Positions 1 through 5,736 of a stretch of DNA of 7,666 nucleotides are shown here, piece by piece. Position numbers and translations under genes: made by a program. Position 1 is the stretch's first letter; each line of letters starts with the position of its first letter. The notes below the pieces were generated by a model. That model saw only the letters and a list, made by a program, of their open reading frames with translations. It was not told the DNA's origin and made no database searches. The stretch is from DATARH01 sp035935235 (lineage in GTDB: Bacteria > Pseudomonadota > Alphaproteobacteria > ATCC43930 > CGMCC-115725). The stretch is taken from the NCBI GenBank assembly GCA_035935235.1, contig DASYXG010000032.1, positions 1 to 7,666 on the forward strand. The letters run 5' to 3'.

Positions 1-47
1 CTCGATGAGTTGCTTTCGATGGTAATTGGGTGGGTCGGAGAAGGCGC

Positions 48-170
48 TCACTCAGATTGAATGGCGGTAAGTTGGGTCACCTGTAGCTTAACCATGTCTT
101 TCAAGAGGGTCTTGGCGCCGCACCCGTCATGCGGTTTGCGCCCAGATGCAATCCGGTTGAACAATACCAT
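48..170 (-). CDS. possible small 40-residue protein, unrecognised
   Basis: An ATG at 170 opens a 40-codon frame on the - strand ending at the TGA at 48-50. The product starts MVLFNRIASGRKPHDG and ends in an amphipathic-looking segment, KTLLKDMVKLQVTQLTAIQSE minus the last residue or so, rich in Leu, Val and Lys. A purine run (GAGAGAGAG) directly precedes the ATG and could act as a ribosome binding site, although its spacing is short. It would be divergent from the secreted-protein gene at 237. No family is recognised. The frame lies in the low-GC stretch and its codon use is less GC-biased than the neighbours, so it may be a transferred or decayed gene remnant, the 3' end of something frameshifted, or chance. 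Confidence 0.25.
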   Translation of the reverse strand: MVLFNRIASGRKPHDGCGAKTLLKDMVKLQVTQLTAIQSE

Positions 171-226
171 CTCTCTCTCGCCGTGTTCGGCTGAGGCGCG
201 GCCTCCCCCACCCGCTCAGCCAATGT

Positions 227-232
227 GAGGGA
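227..232 (+). promoter_or_regulatory. ribosome binding site that decides the start of the secreted-protein gene
   Basis: GAGGGA at 227-232 stands four bases before the ATG at 237. A GTG at 225 in the same frame overlaps this site and has no such sequence ahead of it, so the ATG at 237 is the better start. Confidence 0.6.
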
Positions 233-236
233 CCAG

Positions 237-596
237 ATGTCACGCGTTGGCGCAGTGTTCCTGACCGCCTTGACCCTCGCCGCGACCCCGGTTGCGGCGG
301 AGACTGTCACGACCGCGACCCCAGCAGCGACGGTGAGCGTCGTACCCCACCGTATCGTTCGCGATGCCGCTTGGGGTTGCCGCGAGAAAACCGATGTTCT
401 CGATCTGCTGTTCCAAGGGATCAGCGTGAATTTCGACGGCAAGCTCGCCGCGGCGTTGGCCGACGGGCGCTGCGTCGCCTTCAAATCCGGCGAGGACGTC
501 GTGATCGTCGAGCCGGGCGCGAATGGCCTCGTCAGGGTGCAGCGGCCGGGTGCGTCTCCGGTTGCTTACTGGACGGCGGCGCGCAACGTGAACTGA
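237..596 (+). CDS. small secreted hypothetical protein (119 aa)
   Basis: No family is recognised. The ATG at 237 gives a classical Sec signal peptide: MSRVG, then a hydrophobic core (about residues 5-20), then an Ala-X-Ala-like cleavage region (PVAA before ETV, near residue 23). The mature part is about 95 residues and has two cysteines, in WGCREK and DGRCVAF, roughly 35 residues apart, which could form one disulfide in the periplasm. The rest is Val/Ala rich and ends in YWTAARNVN. Third-position GC is high across the whole frame, which supports real coding. It is the only convincing + strand gene here, and its last 65 bases overlap the 3' end of the convergent hydrolase gene. The likely location is periplasmic or extracellular; its function is unknown. 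Confidence 0.7.
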   Translation: MSRVGAVFLTALTLAATPVAAETVTTATPAATVSVVPHRIVRDAAWGCREKTDVLDLLFQGISVNFDGKLAAALADGRCVAFKSGEDVVIVEPGANGLVRVQRPGASPVAYWTAARNVN

Positions 597-1596
597 GGCT
601 GTCGCCGGCTTCCTCGCCGAGGCGCTCGGCGAGGAAACGGTCGATCGCCTCGAACCAGCGGTCGCGAATCGTATCGCGCTCCATGAACGGCTCATGCTTT
701 GAGTCGGGCAGTTCGACCAGCGTGCAGTCGGGCAGCCGGCGCGCCGCGCGGTGATGTGCCGCCGGCGCGACGACATGTTCGCGTCCAGCGCTCCCCAACA
801 GGATCGGCGTCTTGATCGCGGCGAGGAAGCGCGGCTTGCTGATCCGCGCGATCAGCGCCAGCGCGGGGTCGAGCCAACCATAGGTCGGCTGATCGAGGCG
901 CAGGGTCGGCTCGCTTGAGACCCAGGCATGGCGGACGCGGCAGCGTTCCGGATCGCTGGAGATGCGGCTGCGCTCCGGCGTCGGCGGGCTGTTCGGCCGC
1001 CAGCGATAGGTACCCGGCAGCCGGCACAGGCCGAGCGGGGTCAGCCGCACCGGGCCGGTCAGCGCGCGCAACAAGGTCGGTGGCGTCCGGCCGTTCAGCA
1101 GCCCGAGCATTGGCGCCGACAGGATCGCCGCCTGGAACAGCTCGGGGTTTCGGCGCAGGCAAAGCAGCGCGATCGCGCCACCCATCGAATGCGCGATCAG
1201 CACGCGCGGCAGCCCGGCTTGCAGCTTGGCGGCGGCGAAAGCGGCGAGTTCGGCGGCGTCGCGCTCGAAGCGACGGGCGCGCGGACGATGCGGCCAGCGC
1301 TTGGGCCGGGTCGAGCCGCCCTGGCCGCGCCAATCGAGACACCACACCGAGATGCCGCGCGCGGCAAGATCGCGGATCGTCTCGAACTGCTTCTCGATGA
1401 AGTCGCCAAAGCCGCCGACGAGAACGCATTCGGCATACGGCTTCTGGGCGGCGAGATAGCCCCAGCGCAGCACCGCCCCATCGGCGGTGGGAAATCCGCC
1501 CCATACGAAGCCCGGGGGTGCGAGGAACCGTTCGGAGAGGACCGGCGCGCGATGCGCCCTCAGTACTTCAGGTCCCAATTCCCAGCTATCGGGCAT
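532..1596 (-). CDS. alpha/beta hydrolase, lysophospholipase/monoacylglycerol lipase type
   Basis: A serine hydrolase of the Hydrolase_4 (PldB/COG2267) type, expected to cleave acyl esters of lysophospholipids, monoacylglycerols or similar lipids in the cytosol or at the membrane. Visible family features, numbered from the ATG at 1596 (354 aa), are the oxyanion-region strand VLVGGFGDF (about 58-66), the LDWRGQGGS segment (about 87-95) and the nucleophile elbow AHSMGG with Ser near 137. Near 270 is GSAGREHVV, where the acid of the triad would be, and near 300 SKHEPFMERD with the catalytic His. The acid position reads Glu rather than the usual Asp. The last 20 or so residues (after FLAERLGEE, Ser/Pro/Ala-rich) extend beyond the expected fold and are encoded opposite the end of the secreted-protein gene. 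An in-frame TTG at 1620 would add eight residues; neither start has a good ribosome binding site. The gene lies 105 bp after the cyclase gene in the same direction, so co-transcription is possible. The substrate is not determined. Confidence 0.85.
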   Translation of the reverse strand: MPDSWELGPEVLRAHRAPVLSERFLAPPGFVWGGFPTADGAVLRWGYLAAQKPYAECVLVGGFGDFIEKQFETIRDLAARGISVWCLDWRGQGGSTRPKRWPHRPRARRFERDAAELAAFAAAKLQAGLPRVLIAHSMGGAIALLCLRRNPELFQAAILSAPMLGLLNGRTPPTLLRALTGPVRLTPLGLCRLPGTYRWRPNSPPTPERSRISSDPERCRVRHAWVSSEPTLRLDQPTYGWLDPALALIARISKPRFLAAIKTPILLGSAGREHVVAPAAHHRAARRLPDCTLVELPDSKHEPFMERDTIRDRWFEAIDRFLAERLGEEAGDSLSSRCAPPSSKQPETHPAAAP

Positions 1597-1665
1597 CGCT
1601 AGCCATTCGCGCGAACTCAAGGTGCTGGGTTGTGGCTAAGCGGCAAATATGGCTATCGCGTGACA

Positions 1666-1687
1666 GATCGGGGTTAAGCGCCCGATC
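1666..1687 (-). other. hairpin between cyclase and hydrolase genes
   Basis: GATCGGG (1666-1672) and CCCGATC (1681-1687) form a perfect 7-bp stem with an 8-base loop, beginning 14 bases after the cyclase stop codon. No T-run follows on the - strand, so it is not a standard intrinsic terminator. It could stabilise the 3' end of the cyclase message or attenuate read-through into the hydrolase gene. Confidence 0.35.
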
Positions 1688-1701
1688 CGATTGTCGCACC
1701 C

Positions 1702-3432
1702 TCATGGCAGGCTCAGCGCCACGCGGAAGCCGACGCGGTTGCGTTTGACGATGTCACCCTCCGCCTCGCGGTTGGACGCGCGAAACATCGCCACGTGAGG
1801 GTTGCCGAAGGCGGCCTTGCGCATCACGACCTTTGTGCAATCCCCGGCCGTCCAGGCCGAACCGTCGCTCGGCGCGCCGGCATAGGTATCGTTCCAGCAA
1901 TCCGCCGTCAGGACGAAGATGTTGCCGAGCATGTCGTAGAGGCCGAACGGGTTCGGCTTGAACGAGCCGACCGGCGCGATGTCGGCGAAACCGTCGCGGC
2001 AGGGGATGACGCCGGCGATGTTGTATTTCTCGCCGTAGCTCTGATCGCCGACATTCTCGTAGGCGCAGGCATCCTTGGGGTCATCGCCCCAATAGTACGC
2101 GGTCGTCGTTCCGCCGCGCGCGGCGTATTCCCACTCGGCCTCGGTCGGCAGCCGATAATTCTTGCCGGTCACGCGCTTTAGCCAGCCGAGATAGGCGCCG
2201 ATTTCGATCTGGTTCATGCACACGACGGGATTGCGGTCGGCTTGATCGAAACCCGGACTCTCCCACGTCGCCTGCGGTTGCGCTTGCCAGACCCCGTTCA
2301 CCACCGTCTGGCAACCGGGGAACGCATGGAAATTGTTCGCCTTGGCAAAAGCGGCGAACTCCTCCTGGGTGATGTCGAACTTGGCGAGCGCGAACGGTTT
2401 GGCGAAGGTCACCTGGTGCTGCGGCTGGTCGTGGTTGGCTTCATTGACCGACACGTTGAACCGTTCGTTCTCGCCGGGCGGAGTGCCCATCTGGAACGTG
2501 CCGGCGGGAACCACCACCATCTCCGGGCAGTTCGCGCAATCGCGGAAGGTTTGCGGCGGCGCGGCGTTGGCGGTGCTCTGTGTCGGCGCGGGTTTGGGCG
2601 CCGGCGTGGGTTGCGGCGCTGCTGCCGGAGCTGGCGCCGCTGCCGGGGCTGGCGCCGCTGCCGGGGCTGGCGCCGCGGCGGGAGGTTTGGCGGCAGCTGG
2701 CGCCGCCGGGATTTTGATTGGCGCGGCAGCCGGCGGCATCACCGCGGCCACCGGTGCCGGCGGCGCGCTTCTTGGCCAGAATTGCCATGCCAACGCACCG
2801 GCGGCGACGGCGAGAACAATGCTCCCGGCGATGAGGGCGGCTAGCCCCGGCCTGCGGCTGGCCTGCCGTGCGGCCGGTAATGCCTCGCTGGCGTCGCCGA
2901 CCGTGCCGTCGACACGAAGGTGATAGGCGCGAACCGGGCGCGGGATGTTTTTGACCGATTGCTCGCCGATATCGACGTAGCCGATCGACAGCTTGCCGTT
3001 GATGTGGTCCCACACCGTGCCGCTGACGCAGATGCCGCCCGGCTCGGCGATGCCTTCCAAACGAGCGGCGACATTGACCCCGTCGCCCAACAGATCGTCG
3101 CCGCGGACCATGACGTCGCCGAGATTGATGCCGATGCGGTAGCGCAACTGGCGCTCGCGCGGCTGCAACAGATTGCGTGAGCGCGACGCTTCCTGGAAAT
3201 CGACCGCGGCGCGGACCGCCTCCACCGGGCTGGCGAACTCGGCGAGCACGCTATCGCCGCCGGTGCTGAAGATCCGGCCGTCATGGCTTTGGATGATCTC
3301 GTCGACGATCTTGCGGAAATCGCCGAGCGCACGAATGGTCCAGTCCTCGTCATGCGCGGTCAGGCGGCTGTACCCGACGATGTCGGCGACGAGAATGGTG
3401 GCGAGCTTGCGTTTGATATCCTGGTCTTCCAT
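1702..3432 (-). CDS. transmembrane class III adenylate cyclase with C-terminal FGE/SUMF1-like domain
   Basis: A 576-residue two-domain protein. Residues 1-175 are a class III adenylate/guanylate cyclase catalytic domain, expected to make cAMP (or cGMP) from the nucleoside triphosphate in the cytosol. Metal-binding Asp candidates are D17 (VADIVGYS) and D60 (GGDSVLAEF); the transition-state Asn/Arg pair is N120 and R124 (VNVAAR). Residues 196-219 form one transmembrane helix preceded by Arg residues, so the N-terminus should be inside and the C-terminus in the periplasm. Residues 220-292 are a Pro/Ala linker. Residues 299-576 are an FGE-sulfatase (SUMF1) fold with MVVVPAGTFQMG, YRLPTEAEWEYAARGG, FGLYDMLGN and NRVGFRVAL. 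The usual GNVWEW and RGGS motifs are altered (GNIFVL and RKAAF), and the two catalytic cysteines of true FGEs would fall at N544 and M549, so maturase activity is unlikely. Eight Cys residues in this part (including C299-x-x-C302) suggest disulfides. The ATG at 3432 is preceded by GAGGTG at six bases. Cyclase assignment is secure; the role of the C-terminal domain as a sensor is inferred. Confidence 0.92.
   Translation of the reverse strand: MEDQDIKRKLATILVADIVGYSRLTAHDEDWTIRALGDFRKIVDEIIQSHDGRIFSTGGDSVLAEFASPVEAVRAAVDFQEASRSRNLLQPRERQLRYRIGINLGDVMVRGDDLLGDGVNVAARLEGIAEPGGICVSGTVWDHINGKLSIGYVDIGEQSVKNIPRPVRAYHLRVDGTVGDASEALPAARQASRRPGLAALIAGSIVLAVAAGALAWQFWPRSAPPAPVAAVMPPAAAPIKIPAAPAAAKPPAAAPAPAAAPAPAAAPAPAAAPQPTPAPKPAPTQSTANAAPPQTFRDCANCPEMVVVPAGTFQMGTPPGENERFNVSVNEANHDQPQHQVTFAKPFALAKFDITQEEFAAFAKANNFHAFPGCQTVVNGVWQAQPQATWESPGFDQADRNPVVCMNQIEIGAYLGWLKRVTGKNYRLPTEAEWEYAARGGTTTAYYWGDDPKDACAYENVGDQSYGEKYNIAGVIPCRDGFADIAPVGSFKPNPFGLYDMLGNIFVLTADCWNDTYAGAPSDGSAWTAGDCTKVVMRKAAFGNPHVAMFRASNREAEGDIVKRNRVGFRVALSLP
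2621..2674 (-). repeat. three 18-bp tandem repeats in the cyclase linker
   Basis: GCTGCCGGRGCTGGCGCC occurs three times head to tail (2621-2638, 2639-2656, 2657-2674; R is A in the first copy and G in the others). On the coding strand each unit encodes the six-residue period Pro-Ala-Pro-Ala-Ala-Ala of the linker between the membrane helix and the FGE-like domain. Such arrays can change copy number by slippage, which here would lengthen or shorten the periplasmic stalk without shifting the frame. Confidence 0.8.
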
Positions 3433-3438
3433 CGATCA

Positions 3439-3444
3439 CACCTC
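3439..3444 (-). promoter_or_regulatory. ribosome binding site of the cyclase gene
   Basis: GAGGTG on the - strand, six bases before the ATG at 3432. It supports this ATG as the start of the cyclase. Confidence 0.7.
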
Positions 3445-3471
3445 GCGCGGCGAAGGCCGATCAACAGAGTC

Positions 3472-3477
3472 ATTATA
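3472..3477 (-). promoter_or_regulatory. -10 hexamer (TATAAT) of the cyclase promoter
   Basis: A perfect TATAAT on the - strand, 40 bases before the cyclase ATG, in a region otherwise poor in such sequences. The predicted transcription start is about 3465. The -35 position at 17-bp spacing reads CACTAA, a poor match, which fits a promoter that needs an activator. Confidence 0.6.
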
Positions 3478-3498
3478 GGCACGCAACCGAGAGCTTAG

Positions 3499-3514
3499 TG
3501 TGAACTAGCTCACA
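3499..3514. promoter_or_regulatory. CRP-type binding site TGTGA-N6-TCACA upstream of the cyclase gene
   Basis: TGTGAACTAGCTCACA carries both perfect pentamer arms of the E. coli CRP consensus and is palindromic at 14 of 16 positions, with an inner CTAG. Its centre (3506.5) lies 41.5 bases upstream of the start predicted from the TATAAT at 3472-3477, the spacing of class II CRP-activated promoters, and the site takes the place of a weak -35. It overlaps the stop codon of the preceding CoA-transferase gene (TGA at 3510-3512). The protein that binds would be a CRP/FNR-family regulator encoded elsewhere; the match to the CRP consensus is seen directly, the regulation is inferred. Confidence 0.65.
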
Positions 3515-4739
3515 TTCGCTTCGGTCCGGCCGCGATGCCGGAATCGTGCAGCCGTCCAATCTCTGCCGATGACAGGCCGAGCACCTCGCTCAGCACCGCA
3601 TCGGTGTGCTCGCCAAGCCGCGGCGCCGGGCGGGTCGGACGGCGCGGCGACGCCGAGAAATCGAGCGGCAGGCCCGGCATCAAGTAGCGGCCGATCCCCG
3701 GCTGCTCGACCTCGGCGAAGAGCGGATTGGCGGTGGAGCAGCGCGGGTCATAGTTGACCAGCGTGGCGAAATCCTGGAACGGCCCCCACAGCACCCCGCT
3801 TCCGGCGAAGACCTGCTCGATCTCGGCGAGGGTTTTGCCCGCGCACCACGGCCCAACGATCGCGGCGATGGCGTCGCGCGCCTCGAAGCGACCGGCTTCG
3901 CTGTCCAGATCGACGCCGACGCGCGGCCCGATCGCCGCGAGCTGCTCGGCCAGCCCGGTAGCGCGGCCGAGCGCGCGCCATTGCCGCGGGGTCAGCGCGA
4001 TAACCATCACCCGCCGCTTATCCTTGGTCGCAAAATCGCGGCCGAAACTGCCGTAGAGGTCGTTGCCGAGCGCTGGGCGGGAGCGTGCGTTGACCCGCAC
4101 GTCGCCGATATAGCCAAGGTGCCCGACCATCGCCAGCATCACATCGGCGAGCGCGGCGACGATTTCCTGACCCTCGCCGGTGCGGGTGCGGTGGCGCTCG
4201 GCAGCGAGCAGCGCGGTGGTGAGGTAAAGCCCAGTCGCGACATCCCAGGCCGGCAGCACGTTGTTGACCGGATTGCCGTCGCCGGGTCCGGTCACCAGCG
4301 GAAAGCCGCTCGCCGCATTGACCGTGTAGTCGACCGCCGCCGAGCCATCGCGGTTGCCGATCAGGCGCAACAAGATGATGTCGTCGCGGGCCTGTTTGAG
4401 GCTCGCATAGTCGAGGCCGGGCAGCGGCGGCAGGTTGGTCAGCACGATGCCGGCGCCGGAACCCGGCGCGGTGGCGATCGCCTTCGCCAGTTCGCGCCCC
4501 TCGGGCTTGTCGAGCGCCAAGGCTACCGAGCGCTTGGCCTTGTTGAGCCCGGCCCAATAGAGGCTTTCACCGCTATCGGTGACCGGCCAGCGATGATGAT
4601 CGATGCCGCCGCCGAGCGGATCGATGCGGATCACCTCGGCGCCGAACTGCGCCATCGTCATGCCGCCCAGCGGCGCCGCGACAAAGGCCGAGAACTCGAC
4701 GACGCGCAGATCCTTCAGGAGATCGTTCATCTCCGGCAT
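3510..4739 (-). CDS. mct: CaiB/BaiF CoA-transferase family protein, 2-methylfumaryl-CoA isomerase-like
   Basis: A 409-residue family III CoA-transferase. Near the N-terminus are LRVVEFSAFVAAPLGGMT (11-28) and a GGGIDHHRWPVT segment (43-54) followed by LYWAGLNKAKRS. The catalytic Asp is most likely D166 in LPAWDVATG; ERHRTRTGEGQ follows (181-191), and near the C-terminus are EQPGIGRYLMPG and PAPRLGEHTD. From memory, these segments resemble mesaconyl-CoA C1-C4 CoA transferase (2-methylfumaryl-CoA isomerase, Mct) of Chloroflexus more than the formyl-CoA, carnitine or bile-acid members; that enzyme moves CoA between the two carboxyls of mesaconate within one molecule. No other gene of the 3-hydroxypropionate bicycle or of mesaconate metabolism is in the window, so the physiological substrate is open. 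ATG at 4739 is chosen; an ATG at 4730 (three residues shorter) is equally possible, while an upstream TTG at 4793 would overlap the preceding gene and add an atypical N-terminus. It follows the desaturase gene by 40 bp and is probably co-transcribed with it. Confidence 0.85.
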   Translation of the reverse strand: MPEMNDLLKDLRVVEFSAFVAAPLGGMTMAQFGAEVIRIDPLGGGIDHHRWPVTDSGESLYWAGLNKAKRSVALALDKPEGRELAKAIATAPGSGAGIVLTNLPPLPGLDYASLKQARDDIILLRLIGNRDGSAAVDYTVNAASGFPLVTGPGDGNPVNNVLPAWDVATGLYLTTALLAAERHRTRTGEGQEIVAALADVMLAMVGHLGYIGDVRVNARSRPALGNDLYGSFGRDFATKDKRRVMVIALTPRQWRALGRATGLAEQLAAIGPRVGVDLDSEAGRFEARDAIAAIVGPWCAGKTLAEIEQVFAGSGVLWGPFQDFATLVNYDPRCSTANPLFAEVEQPGIGRYLMPGLPLDFSASPRRPTRPAPRLGEHTDAVLSEVLGLSSAEIGRLHDSGIAAGPKRM

Positions 4740-4779
4740 TGAGCCGCAAGCTCGCCGAGGCCGCAATCTTCCTGTCGGC

Positions 4780-5622
4780 TCACTCGACCGCAACGAGGCT
4801 CACGGGCACGGCGATAAACGCCCGCAGGCGCTCGCGCCAGTTCCGCCCACGCCACAGGTCTCGGCAGAGCGCGACGAATTCGTGAATCGCGATCCACAGC
4901 GGGTTGTTGGAGCGCAGCGGCTCGACGAGCCCATACCGGCATGCAACGGCGTCATTCTCGGCGGCGAAGGTGCCGAACAGGCGGTCGAACACGATCAGTG
5001 CGCCGCCGAAATTCTTGTCGCGGTATTCCGGATTGGCGGCATGGTGGACGCGATGGTGCGATGGCGTGTTGAGCACCCATTCGAGCGGGCCGAGCTTCGG
5101 TACCCAATCGGCATGGAGCAGAAACTGGTAGAGCAGGTTCAGGTTCAGCGTCACGAACACAGCGCGCGGGGGAAAGCCGAGCCATATCAGCGGCAGGAAG
5201 AACGCGCTGACCCCGACGAGCCGCCCCGTCCAACCAAGACGGACCGCGGCCGACAGGTTCAATTCGTTGGACGAATGGTGGACCGCATGATTGGCCCACA
5301 ACAGGCGCAGCCGGTGGCTGCAGCGGTGGAACCAGTAGTAGCAGAACTCCTGTCCGACAAAGAGTGCGGCGATCGAGGCCGTGGTGCCGAGCGGCACGGT
5401 CGCGAGCCGATGCTGGTAGATCCACCCGATGACCAGATCGACTGGACCGAAGGCGAAATAGACATAGACGATATATTGGCGAACTAGGATGTCGACGAGC
5501 GAGGCGAGCCCCGCGCGCCAGTCGTAGCGCCGCCGGATCGTCCACAGCACCGCCGCCTCGATCGCCGCCAGCGCGATGACCGCGGGGGTGGACCAGTAAA
5601 GGATCGTGTAGATTGTCTGCAT
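4780..5622 (-). CDS. sterol desaturase / fatty acid hydroxylase superfamily membrane protein
   Basis: A 280-residue integral membrane protein of the di-iron fatty acid hydroxylase superfamily, which uses O2 to hydroxylate or desaturate lipid substrates. Three histidine clusters that would hold the two irons are present: HRCSH (99-103), HAVHH (112-116) and HHRVHH (189-194), with an extra His at 170. Hydrophobic segments lie at about 7-28, 47-69, 80-98, 136-150 and 154-170, so the histidine clusters face the cytosol in the usual model. The length is typical for the bacterial members. The ATG at 5622 has only a weak ribosome binding site. It sits downstream of the AraC-type regulator gene, with three operator-like repeats in the gap, and directly upstream of the CoA-transferase gene. 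The lipid substrate (sterol, hopanoid, carotenoid or acyl chain) cannot be read from the sequence. Confidence 0.9.
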   Translation of the reverse strand: MQTIYTILYWSTPAVIALAAIEAAVLWTIRRRYDWRAGLASLVDILVRQYIVYVYFAFGPVDLVIGWIYQHRLATVPLGTTASIAALFVGQEFCYYWFHRCSHRLRLLWANHAVHHSSNELNLSAAVRLGWTGRLVGVSAFFLPLIWLGFPPRAVFVTLNLNLLYQFLLHADWVPKLGPLEWVLNTPSHHRVHHAANPEYRDKNFGGALIVFDRLFGTFAAENDAVACRYGLVEPLRSNNPLWIAIHEFVALCRDLWRGRNWRERLRAFIAVPVSLVAVE

Positions 5623-5683
5623 CGTAGCGACCCGTTAAGGATTGACGCGCCGCCGACGCTGCGCCGGCCGATGTTCCGGGTCT

Positions 5684-5736
5684 TGCCGATTTCTCGCTGC
5701 GGCTCGCCGATTTTTCGAAAGCCTCGCCGATTTCGG
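5684..5736 (-). repeat. three direct repeats AAATCGGC(G/A)AG, operator-like
   Basis: On the + strand GCCGATTT occurs at 5685-5692, 5706-5713 and 5726-5733, each preceded by CTC or CTT (CTCGCCGATTT in two copies, CTTGCCGATTT in one). Start-to-start distances are 21 and 20 bp, two turns of the helix, so all copies lie on the same DNA face. A weaker relative (GCCGATGTT) is at 5667-5675. They fill the gap between the AraC-family gene and the desaturase gene. Direct half-sites about 21 bp apart are typical for AraC-type regulators (as at araI1-I2), so this is probably where the neighbouring regulator binds. Confidence 0.55.

Larger units (their letters stand above)
1..236. other. lower-GC leader region, largely without recognisable genes
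   Basis: The first 180 bases are about 53% G+C by hand count, clearly below the rest of the window, which is in the mid to high sixties. The first 60 bases are open on the + strand (frame 1, ending at the TGA at 58-60, residues LDELLSMVIGWVGEGAHSD) and could be the tail of a gene that starts outside the window, but nothing in those 19 residues is recognisable. A small ORF on the - strand (48-170) is listed separately. An inverted repeat with 7-bp arms, GGCTGAG at 189-195 and CTCAGCC at 215-221, lies just upstream of the secreted-protein gene. I see no convincing -35/-10 pair for that gene and no tRNA-like structure. Confidence 0.5.

Noticed and set aside
1..236. tRNA, small RNA or insertion-sequence end in the lower-GC leader
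   Set aside because: No cloverleaf, no terminal inverted repeats with flanking duplication and no transposase fragment could be identified.
1702..2535. True formylglycine-generating enzyme (sulfatase maturase)
   Set aside because: Both catalytic cysteine positions are replaced (N544, M549), GNVWEW and RGGS are altered, and no sulfatase gene is nearby.
3499..3514. Palindrome read as a terminator of the CoA-transferase gene
   Set aside because: The stem is short, overlaps the stop codon and is not followed by a T-run; the match to the CRP consensus and its -41.5 placement explain it better.
3606..4742. Long + strand open frame (378 codons) opposite the CoA-transferase gene
   Set aside because: It is an antisense shadow: the product is Arg/Ala/Asp-rich without any domain, while the opposite strand encodes a full recognised enzyme. 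High third-position GC keeps such frames open.
4740..4793. TTG start at 4793 for the CoA-transferase
   Set aside because: It would overlap the desaturase gene and add an 18-residue Arg-rich leader that the family lacks; ATG codons at 4739 and 4730 fit the usual N-terminus.
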